From NCBI GenBank assembly GCA_043730365.1, contig JAYTKJ010000213.1:1-11841 (forward strand): a stretch of DNA of 11,841 nt, read 5' to 3'. Positions 6,657-11,841 of this stretch are shown piece after piece. Origin of the DNA: VFZP01 sp043730365 (GTDB taxonomy: Bacteria > Acidobacteriota > Terriglobia > Bryobacterales > Bryobacteraceae). The notes under the pieces are model-generated. The model ran no database searches. It was given only the letters and a program-made list of their open reading frames with translations, and was not told the DNA's origin. The first letter of the stretch is position 1. The number at the start of each line of letters is the position of its first letter. The position numbers were made by a program, and so were the translations under genes.

Positions 6657-6840
6657 AAGAAGCGCAAAGGCCGCGTAGGCGCGGTGCCAAGCCGCGAGGC
6701 ACAGCTCGCGATGCCGCGCCGGAGCGAGTCCGTCTTGCGCGTTCCTAAGAAGCGCAAAGGCCGCGTGAGGCGCGGTGCCAAACCGCGAGGAACAGACTCG
6801 CGATGCCGCGCCGAAGCGAGTCCGTCTTGCGCGTGTTCCT
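6657..6840 (+). repeat. Two tandem, structured GC-rich repeat units (90 and 94 bp)
   Basis: Unit 1 (6657-6746) and unit 2 (6747-6840) both start AAGAAGCGCAAAGGCCGCGT and end in TTCCT; by eye they differ by three substitutions and three small indels. Each unit carries nested inverted repeats: GCGCAA near its left end with TTGCGC near its right, and GGCGCGG with CCGCGCC inside. Unit 2 also has GACTCGC/GCGAGTC, which would compete with the inner pair. The cluster ends a few bases before the ribosome binding site of the next gene. An open frame crosses the units in phase with that gene, but its translation is Arg/Lys-rich low-complexity, so I do not count it as coding. It resembles REP/BIME-type dispersed repeats; a structured leader RNA is another reading. 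Confidence 0.75.
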
Positions 6841-6857
6841 CAAAAGGAAGGACTAGT

Positions 6858-7877
6858 GTGACGCTCGATCTGGAATCCAGTCCGGTGTTCCGTGAGCAGG
6901 CGCGCGCCTGGCTCACGCTCCATCCCCGTTCGGAGGATCACACCCCTCAGGTACTACCCTTGGGCAAGACATTCGCTGTGGTGGCGGACTTTGTTGACTG
7001 TCCGCCTAATTTTCTGTTTCGAGAGCCGCTGCTGGTGCGCGGTGACTTCCAATGTGGACCGGGCAGCCGGTTTGAAGCACCCGTGTATGTGGGGGGGCAG
7101 TGCGTTGTCGGCAAGAACTCCAAGCTGGCGGCCTTGTGTGTGGAAGGTGACTGCGTCGTCGGCTTGAATGCGCGCATCGACACCTGGGTTGACGCTGCCG
7201 GCACGCTGGACCTGCGGGCGGGATCGTGGGTGGGGGAAGCGGCGATGTCGGACCGGGCCATCCAGCTCAGTCTCGACGCCGGCGCCTCGCAACTATTCGC
7301 TCCCGAGGTACAGACTCACGGCCACTTCGGTGGCTTGGCTGAGCCTCCGCCTTTCCGCGGGCTGCTCGTAGTGCCTAGGCCGTCGTCCGGTGAAACTCCG
7401 GAGTTTGGCGCAGTCCGGGGATTCCGGCTAGACAAATTGATTTCATTGGGTTCCGACACCTGGGTCTACGACGGGAGCCTGTCGCTGCCGTCGCCGGTGT
7501 GGATCAAAAGTAAACTCGTGGTGCGAGGCTCCTTCTCATGTTCGGCCGACAGCCTCATTGAAGACGACATCAAGTGCGGAGGCTCGCTCCATATCGGTGG
7601 CGGATCAGTCATGAGGGGTAACCTCACCGCTCGCGGCGAGTTGACGCTGGGTTCGGACTGCCTGTTTGAAGGGTCACTCCAAGCAGGATTGCTCCTTCGG
7701 CTCTGCAGCGGAGTGCGAGGGTTTCGGCAGGGCGCGCCGGTGGAAGTTTCGGCCGCTGAGAAGATTATCCTGGAGCCCAACGTAGTGGTTCGGGGCCATG
7801 TGGCGGGGGCTCAGGGTGCCTGGGCAGCCCAGCCCGTCATCGAGGGCGGACTTGAATTGCTGCTCGCCGAAGGGTAG
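6858..7877 (+). CDS. Bactofilin/polymer-forming-like repeat protein
   Basis: A 339-residue soluble protein starting at GTG 6858, preceded at 6846-6852 by an AGGAAGGA-like ribosome binding site about six bases away. The reading frame extends further upstream, but only through the tandem repeats, so GTG is the better start. There are two blocks of short hydrophobic-Gly repeats typical of a beta-helix: about 50-130 (LLVRGDFQCGPGSRF, APVYVGGQCVVGKNSKL, LCVEGDCVVGLNARI) and about 215-315 (KLVVRGSFSCSADSLI, DIKCGGSLHIGGGSVMRG, LTARGELTLGSDCLFEGSL, KIILEPNVVVRGHV). This pattern occurs in bactofilins and related polymer-forming proteins, which assemble into filaments at the cell envelope. The length (double a classic bactofilin), the two blocks and the non-repeat linker at 135-200 suggest an internal duplication or a distinct subfamily. 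The assignment is from pattern only; no enzyme motif is seen. infC follows 69 bases downstream. Confidence 0.6.
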   Translation: MTLDLESSPVFREQARAWLTLHPRSEDHTPQVLPLGKTFAVVADFVDCPPNFLFREPLLVRGDFQCGPGSRFEAPVYVGGQCVVGKNSKLAALCVEGDCVVGLNARIDTWVDAAGTLDLRAGSWVGEAAMSDRAIQLSLDAGASQLFAPEVQTHGHFGGLAEPPPFRGLLVVPRPSSGETPEFGAVRGFRLDKLISLGSDTWVYDGSLSLPSPVWIKSKLVVRGSFSCSADSLIEDDIKCGGSLHIGGGSVMRGNLTARGELTLGSDCLFEGSLQAGLLLRLCSGVRGFRQGAPVEVSAAEKIILEPNVVVRGHVAGAQGAWAAQPVIEGGLELLLAEG

Positions 7878-7893
7878 GCCCGCAAAGAAGTGT

Positions 7894-7922
7894 TTGCATT
7901 TTCATACGAATCCGGGTTAGCA
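7894..7922 (+). promoter_or_regulatory. Weak candidate promoter for infC
   Basis: TTGCAT (7894-7899) and TTAGCA (7917-7922) are separated by 17 bases, the usual -35/-10 spacing, and lie 25 bases before the infC ATG. Both hexamers match the consensus only in part, so this is tentative. Confidence 0.25.
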
Positions 7923-7946
7923 TCGCAGGTAGCAGACATCTACTGA

Positions 7947-8615
7947 ATGTACCCACCGAGAAATTTCCAGCCGCGCGGCCCACGCCCCAGAGTTCGAGAA
8001 AACGTCAATGAAGCTATCCGGGCACGCGAAGTTCGTGCCGTGTTTCCAGATGGCACGATGGTCATGTCCACCCAGGACGCCATCCGCAAAGCCCAGGAGC
8101 TGGGCTTTGATCTGATCCTGATCTCGCCGACTGCCGATCCCCCGGTCGCCAAAGCGATGGATTATGGCCAGTGGCAATACGAGAACAAGAAGAAACAGCA
8201 CGACGCTCGCAAGAAACAGCACATCATTCAGGTCAAGGAACTGAAGTTCCGCCCGAATACGGATGACCACGATTACGATTTTAAAAAGAACCATGCGTTG
8301 CGCTTCCTCAAGGAAGGCAATCGTGTCAAGGCCGTCGTTCAGTTTCGAGGGCGCGAAATCGCGCACGTGGATCTAGGGGCGAAGCTCCTGCAACGGTTCG
8401 CGCGAGATCTGGAAGGTATTGGCCAGATGGAAGGCCAGATGAAGCTGGAAGGCAAGAGCTACCACGTGATCCTGGCGCCGGTGAAAGCCGCCATTCCAGG
8501 GGCTCCGAGTGGCCACGCGCCAGCCGCCGCCGTCAAAGACCCCAAACCCCCAGCCCCTGCGCCTCAGGCGGCAGCAGCAGCGCCTCCAGCGACCGAGGCG
8601 ACTAAGCCGCAATAG
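7947..8615 (+). CDS. infC: Translation initiation factor IF-3
   Basis: IF-3 binds the 30S ribosomal subunit, keeps it from joining 50S too early and checks start-codon/initiator-tRNA pairing. The 222 residues show the N-terminal domain (about 15-85: VNEAIRAREVRAVFPDG, AQELGFDLILISPTADPPVA, MDYGQWQYE), the basic linker KKKQHDARKKQ, and the C-terminal domain (about 93-178: VKELKFRPNTDDHDYDFK, FLKEGNRVKAVVQFRGREI). Residues 180-222 form an extra Ala/Pro-rich tail, beyond the usual roughly 180 residues. The ATG at 7947 directly follows an in-frame TGA, so no longer form is possible. It gives a short basic extension before the conserved core and has a weak ribosome binding site; an AUU start as in E. 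coli is not seen. The usual followers rpmI and rplT are absent: a strong terminator and convergent gene come next. Confidence 0.96.
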   Translation: MYPPRNFQPRGPRPRVRENVNEAIRAREVRAVFPDGTMVMSTQDAIRKAQELGFDLILISPTADPPVAKAMDYGQWQYENKKKQHDARKKQHIIQVKELKFRPNTDDHDYDFKKNHALRFLKEGNRVKAVVQFRGREIAHVDLGAKLLQRFARDLEGIGQMEGQMKLEGKSYHVILAPVKAAIPGAPSGHAPAAAVKDPKPPAPAPQAAAAAPPATEATKPQ

Positions 8616-8642
8616 TCCTGACAGCAAGCTCTAACAACAAAA

Positions 8643-8674
8643 CGGCCGGGCCCTTTCAGAAAGGGTCCCGGCCG
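8643..8674. terminator. Strong bidirectional terminator
   Basis: CGGCCGGGCCCTTT at 8643-8656 pairs with AAAGGGTCCCGGCCG at 8660-8674 (one bulged A) around the loop CAG. AACAAAA lies just to the left, giving a T-rich tail on the minus strand, and ATTT to the right on the plus strand. It ends infC from one side and the SPOR-domain gene from the other. Confidence 0.85.
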
Positions 8675-8694
8675 ATTTCAGTTGGCGTCGAAGT

Positions 8695-9354
8695 TTAGAA
8701 TTTCCGAATAATCGGCTTGTAACCCTCGGCATGTAAACCATCGCGAGTCTTGGCAATCGCCGCGGCATCACCCAGCGGGCCAACCACCACGCGCAGGAGG
8801 CTTGAGTCCGGCACCGGAGAAAGCGAAGCAGGGAAGCCCTTGGCCACGAGCTTGGCAACCACTTGGCTAGCTTCGGGTTGCTTGGTTGCTACCACCTGGA
8901 GGAACGTGCCGCCACCTTTGGTTGTAGCCGCAACTTTCGGAGGGTCAACCTTGGCAGGCTTGGGCGGTTCCGGCTTTGGCTTAGGCGGATCGGCCTTCAC
9001 AGGTTCAGGCTTGACCACCGGTACCGGTTTCGGCGGATCGACCTTGGTCATCTTGGGCGGCTCAACGGGTGGAGGCACCGGATCTACCTTCGGCGGATTG
9101 GCCAAGGCACTAGGCTTGGTTGACTCCACGGGTGGAGTAGTGCGGACAGGCACCGGGACGCCACCAGTAGGCTCCACCATAATGGGTGGCTGCTTGCTGG
9201 ACGCCGACAACGTCGTGGCCGGAGCAGTGTTACGTCCGACGACATAGCCCATTGAGAAAAAGACACCGAGCAGCAGGACGACGAGAAAGAACACCATCAG
9301 CAACTGCTTGTTGCCGAGGACAAGTTCAAACTCCCCTTCTTCATGATTTGGCAT
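8695..9354 (-). CDS. Membrane-anchored SPOR-domain protein (FtsN-like layout)
   Basis: SPOR domains bind denuded peptidoglycan glycan strands, usually at division septa. The 219 residues from the ATG at 9354 have a short cytoplasmic N-terminus (MPNHEEGEFELVLGNKQ), one membrane segment at about 18-40 (LLMVFFLVVLLLGVFF, SMGYVVG), a Pro/Lys-rich periplasmic linker at about 70-145 with repeated 'DPPK' units, and a C-terminal SPOR domain at about 148-219 (GGGTFLQVVATKQPEASQVV, LLRVVVGPLGD, GYKPIIRKF). A GTG at 9390 would add 12 residues and has a GGAGGT only three bases upstream. I prefer the ATG because MPNHEEGEFELVLGN looks like the conserved start. CATAAT (9362-9367, minus) sits just before it and could be a -10 box for a near-leaderless mRNA. 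The gene follows the PIG-L gene on the same strand. I do not call it ftsN because no division genes flank it. Confidence 0.8.
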   Translation of the reverse strand: MPNHEEGEFELVLGNKQLLMVFFLVVLLLGVFFSMGYVVGRNTAPATTLSASSKQPPIMVEPTGGVPVPVRTTPPVESTKPSALANPPKVDPVPPPVEPPKMTKVDPPKPVPVVKPEPVKADPPKPKPEPPKPAKVDPPKVAATTKGGGTFLQVVATKQPEASQVVAKLVAKGFPASLSPVPDSSLLRVVVGPLGDAAAIAKTRDGLHAEGYKPIIRKF

Positions 9355-9472
9355 TTGATCTATTATGCCAGGAGTGCCAGAGACAGACACGGGACCTCCC
9401 CGTCCCCTATGGGAACGGCACTTGTCTATCGGCCTCCCGGATTCCTTTCTTTACACAGGAACTGAGGCCGCT

Positions 9473-10447
9473 CTAAAGCGGAACGGCGTACTGACGAATG
9501 TAGGCGTCTTCGGCCGACTCGCTGACCCCTATATAGTGAAACGGTTCGGCCCATTCCAGGCCGTGCGCCTGCTGCTGCTGGCGGTCGCGCCCGAGGGCGA
9601 AGTACTTGGTGTATTGGCGATTGGCGCTCTCATCGTCGTTGCCTAGCAGCGGCAGGCGTTTTCCCTTGGCCGTCAACTGCCGGCGCAACCGGGCGCCGGT
9701 GTCGCCTGCTGGTCCCTGAGTGACATTGGCCATATTCACGTAGGCTTTCTGATCGATGTAGCTCGAAATATCCACCACGCGGTTCACCAATTGCGGCCCA
9801 CGCGAGAAGTAGTAGCGCTCGCTGACGTCATGCGGTTTGACCCCGGCGTAGCCGAATTCGGGATAATCCCAACTGGTGCCGGAAATGGCTGCGGCCCATT
9901 CGACGGCACGCGCCGTTACGTAATGGTCCGGATTGCGCTCGTAGAGCCCGCTGGGATCGTACACCAGAATGGTGTCGACCTTGAATTGCCGAAAGAGAAA
10001 CGTCAAGCGGGCGCGGATTTCGATGATCGGCCAGGCGTCCATATTGTGATTGGGGTAGTTGAGGAAAATCGCTTCCTTGAGCCCGAGCCGCCTGGCCACT
10101 TCGCGCGTGTCCTTCTCGTTCTTCCAGACCACCTCGCCGTGGCCGGACCCGCTGCCGGCCATCGAGTCGTCCGACATCGTTATAAGGATGCCTTCGTAGC
10201 CCTCGTCGATCAGCTTGAGGACCGTGCCCCCGGCAAAAATCGGAATGTCGTCGCAGTGCGGCTGGATCGCCGCCAGCATCTTGCCCTTGTGCGGCTTCCC
10301 GGATTGCTTCCGTTCGATGGTGACGTCCACCTTATATGCCGTGGAACCGGTTCCGGAAACCACGCCTTCGTCGGGCTTGGGCAGGGGGATCTGGGCAGCG
10401 GCCTGAGCGGCGGCGAGCGGTGTTCCGAGAAAATTTCGTCTGTGCAT
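9473..10447 (-). CDS. PIG-L (LmbE-like) family deacetylase, probably Tat-exported
   Basis: PIG-L enzymes are zinc-dependent N-deacetylases of GlcNAc-type sugars. The 324 residues from the ATG at 10447 start MHRRNFLGTPLAAAQAAAQ, a twin-arginine style signal with a likely cleavage after AQA. The zinc/catalytic motif PHCDD (H64, D66, D67) replaces the usual AHPDD with all key residues kept. It is followed by GGTVLKLIDEGYEGILIT, and by DPSGLYERNPDHYVTARAV (D174 and H175 being the second conserved site). The C-terminal third (VNRVVDISSYIDQK, HGLEWAEPFHYIG) is typical of this secreted subgroup. An upstream GTG/ATG at 10498 would place the Tat motif inside the chain, so I reject it; AGAGG lies eight bases before the chosen ATG. 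The substrate is unknown. The SPOR protein gene lies about 120 bases downstream, on the same strand. Confidence 0.85.
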   Translation of the reverse strand: MHRRNFLGTPLAAAQAAAQIPLPKPDEGVVSGTGSTAYKVDVTIERKQSGKPHKGKMLAAIQPHCDDIPIFAGGTVLKLIDEGYEGILITMSDDSMAGSGSGHGEVVWKNEKDTREVARRLGLKEAIFLNYPNHNMDAWPIIEIRARLTFLFRQFKVDTILVYDPSGLYERNPDHYVTARAVEWAAAISGTSWDYPEFGYAGVKPHDVSERYYFSRGPQLVNRVVDISSYIDQKAYVNMANVTQGPAGDTGARLRRQLTAKGKRLPLLGNDDESANRQYTKYFALGRDRQQQQAHGLEWAEPFHYIGVSESAEDAYIRQYAVPL

Positions 10448-10500
10448 GGTACCAGCCTCTGTCAAGTGTAGATCACTGGCGGGCGGACTGTGGGCCACCC

Positions 10501-10704
10501 AAGGATCCGTGTCACTGTCAATCGGTAGTGTGGTTTTGCGAGCCGCCTACTCCCGGCATCTTTGAGGAAGCCTCCCACGCGGTCGAGTCCGCGGACATGC
10601 TCCTCGTCGTGGGAACCACTTGGGCGATCGTTTATCCGGCTGCGACGGTAACGTGTGCTTCAAGCGCCGGCGAGTGTCAAGCACTGGTGGAGAAAGGGCC
10701 CTAA
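10501..10704 (+). pseudogene. Sir2-type NAD-dependent deacetylase remnant
   Basis: The plus frame reads CHCQSVVWFCEPPTPGIFEE, then ADMLLVVGTTWAIVYPAA, then SSAGECQALVEKGP, ending at a TAA. This matches the centre of CobB/Sir2 sirtuins, where 'CxxC...VVWFGE.LP', 'aDlxLVvGTSxxVyPAA' and 'aGa.vveiNpe' are conserved. The Gly of WFGE is Cys here, the Ser of GTS is Thr, and the final NPE motif is lost. The whole NAD-binding N-terminal half, with GAGIS and the catalytic His, is missing. Read backwards, the region lies upstream of the PIG-L gene. I infer a decayed fragment left by a deletion. The left edge is uncertain, since homology becomes doubtful before the CHC at 10510. Confidence 0.6.
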
Positions 10705-10776
10705 CAGCCAGCCCATTTCTTGCCGGGCCAACTGCGGTATCGCGCCCGCGCTACGGCACCCGCCCGTCAAGATAGA

Positions 10777-11069
10777 ATGGCCGGGATGGGTGCCCACATG
10801 CCAACCGAATTCTTCGAAAACGCCCTACGTCGCTTCGCTTGGAAATGTTCACCGTCATGAACGAGGGCTTCCAGCGGTGGGACCCCGCGCCGCCATCAGC
10901 GGAAGCCAAAGCACTCCTGGTGATCACGGCTGAAGATCTCAGCAACGGAGCCTTCACTTCCCAAGTTGCCGGCTTGAAAGCCGCGAACGCAGAGAAAAAC
11001 GGTAGCAGTCTGCGCCTTATACGGGAGTCACCACGAATTACTAGAACGACACTGCGGCCAGCGGCGTAA
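10777..11069 (+). pseudogene. Frameshifted small gene of unknown function
   Basis: From the ATG at 10777 one frame reads MAGMGAHMPTEFFENALRRFA and then fails (TGA after KCSPS). The next frame, from 10839, continues smoothly as EMFTVMNEGFQRWDPAPPSA, EAKALLVITAEDLSNGAF and TSQVAGLKAANAEKNG, with good third-position GC bias, up to the TAA at 11067. A single missing G in TTGGAA near 10838-10841 would join them as RRFAWEMFTVMNEGF. The product would be about 98 residues, with no membrane segment or known motif. I do not recognise the family. It could be a broken gene or an assembly error. It sits between the Sir2 remnant and the metallophosphoesterase. Confidence 0.4.
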
Positions 11070-11197
11070 TCACACCGATCAGGAATGAGGAACTGACATC
11101 GCAAGTGCATTTTCGAAAGCCAAACGGAACCGCAATCGATGTCTTCTCAGCGTCGAGTGGTCGAATTGACGTAAGATGGCAGTTTCGCCGGAATCCC
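11045..11197 (+). other. Open frame just upstream of, and in phase with, the phosphoesterase
   Basis: After a TAG at 11042-11044 the phosphoesterase frame is open and reads NDTAASGVITPIRNEEL, then VHFRKPNGTAIDVFSASSGR, then IDVRWQFRRNP before the likely ATG. The composition looks protein-like. It may be the end of the preceding broken gene, shifted by a second frame change near 11045, or an N-terminal extension of the phosphoesterase from a GTG at 11105. Confidence 0.3.
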
Positions 11198-11841
11198 ATG
11201 ACCTTAAAGGTGGCGGTGGTCAGCGACATCCACGCTTACACTAGTATCCCGAGCGGGTCGTCTGCCCCGTCACATATGAAAGCAAACGATACCAGCAAAC
11301 CAGCCACGCAAAACCCGATGCTCGCGCTACATGCGCTCATCCAACAGCAAACCATCAACGCCGACTACCTGATATGCCCGGGTGATCTGTGCGACAGGGC
11401 AGACACGCAAGCGGCGCAATACGCATGGACTGAGTTGGAAAAGCTCGCGGGCATGCTGCAGGTTAAGCGTTTCTTGGGCGTCACCGGCAACCACGATCTG
11501 GACTCCAGATACTTGGTGCAAGGCACGATTGACCCGAAGGAGGCCCTGCGGGCGATGCAACCACCGTATCCCATACCGGGGTCTGGGAACGACAGTGCCA
11601 ACTCCTCGTATTGGCTTGATCACTTCGCTTTTCTGACAGACACGAACGTTCGCACCCTGCTTCTCAATACTTGCGGAACACACGGGCTCCAAAAGGACGA
11701 GATGAAGCATGGGCGGATTAGCTTTCCAACGCTGCAGCGGATCCACAAGTATTTGCAGAATGATAACGGCACATACGCGATCAACTTAGCAATCTGCCAT
11801 CATCACCCCCAGCAGCACTCCGAACTCGAACTCGGCGAGTA
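11198..11841 (+). CDS. Calcineurin-like metallophosphoesterase, cut by the window edge
   Basis: The first 214 codons are present and no stop is reached. The two-metal phosphoesterase signature is clear: VAVVSDIHA (D10, H12), ICPGDLCDRAD (D63), GVTGNHDLD (N98, H99, D100) and AICHHHPQQH (His 201-203), leaving the final GxH motif beyond the edge. Family members hydrolyse phosphomonoesters or phosphodiesters, including nucleotides and nucleic acids; the substrate cannot be told here. There is no signal peptide, so it is probably cytoplasmic. The ATG at 11198 gives the usual short lead-in MTLKVAVVSDIH; a GTG at 11105 would add 31 residues. The ribosome binding site is weak. The insert between D12 and D63 is longer than usual (TSIPSGSSAPSHMKANDTSK). 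Its upstream neighbour is broken, so I cannot say whether it was part of an operon. Confidence 0.85.
   Translation, partial: MTLKVAVVSDIHAYTSIPSGSSAPSHMKANDTSKPATQNPMLALHALIQQQTINADYLICPGDLCDRADTQAAQYAWTELEKLAGMLQVKRFLGVTGNHDLDSRYLVQGTIDPKEALRAMQPPYPIPGSGNDSANSSYWLDHFAFLTDTNVRTLLLNTCGTHGLQKDEMKHGRISFPTLQRIHKYLQNDNGTYAINLAICHHHPQQHSELELGE

Noticed and set aside
6684..6857. Extension of the polymer-forming protein through the tandem repeats from an upstream ATG.
   Set aside because: The translation is basic low-complexity sequence from a non-coding-type repeat, and a good ribosome binding site precedes the GTG at 6858.
8750..9247. Plus-strand Gly/Thr-rich open frame.
   Set aside because: It is the mirror of the Pro/Lys-rich linker of the SPOR protein on the minus strand.
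9468..9481. Small hairpin CCGCT-CTAA-AGCGG at the stop of the PIG-L gene.
   Set aside because: Only five base pairs and no T-tract; too weak to call a terminator.
10751..11110. 119-codon minus-strand open frame.
   Set aside because: No motifs, and it is antisense to a plus-strand frame with better codon bias.

Overview
The window looks like an accessory stretch of a GC-rich member of the Acidobacteriota, probably near Solibacter/Bryobacter. Three things suggest this: a large secreted protein with a six-fold 'VLGQ-x-DF / RVLIWN' propeller and a TIGR03437-type C-terminal domain; a small protein opening with the 'ANRLNAQKSTGPQSPEGK' signature common in that group; and GC-rich dispersed-type repeats beside genes. 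This assignment rests on family recognition, not on a marker-gene comparison.

The left third (1-2600) is a graveyard of mobile and decayed DNA. It holds a minus-strand gene fragment of unknown function, abutted by a 5'-truncated M28-like (metallopeptidase-fold) gene. Next comes a 100-bp element with perfect 27-bp terminal inverted repeats, which has cut off the C-terminus of a VapC-like PIN toxin. The partner antitoxin and its palindromic operator survive. After these lie the 3' end of a group II intron (broken maturase ORF plus domains V and VI) and a frameshifted small protein with two CxxC pairs.

The middle (3000-6500) has two convergent genes: the 'ANRLNAQKSTGP' protein and the 908-residue propeller/TIGR03437 protein. 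Between that gene and the next, divergent one lies a pair of about 90-bp structured tandem repeats.

From 6858 to 8674 on the plus strand are a bactofilin/polymer-forming-like protein and infC (translation initiation factor IF-3), closed by a strong bidirectional terminator. infC is not followed by rpmI-rplT. Facing it on the minus strand are a secreted PIG-L family deacetylase and a membrane-anchored SPOR-domain protein.

The right end (10500-11841) is again partly decayed: a Sir2-type deacetylase remnant, a frameshifted small gene, then the start of a calcineurin-like metallophosphoesterase that runs off the window. I see no CRISPR array, tRNA or rRNA, and no convincing intact new multi-gene system. 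The most informative objects are the inverted-repeat element that truncated the toxin, the split TIGR03437 domain and the tandem structured repeats.
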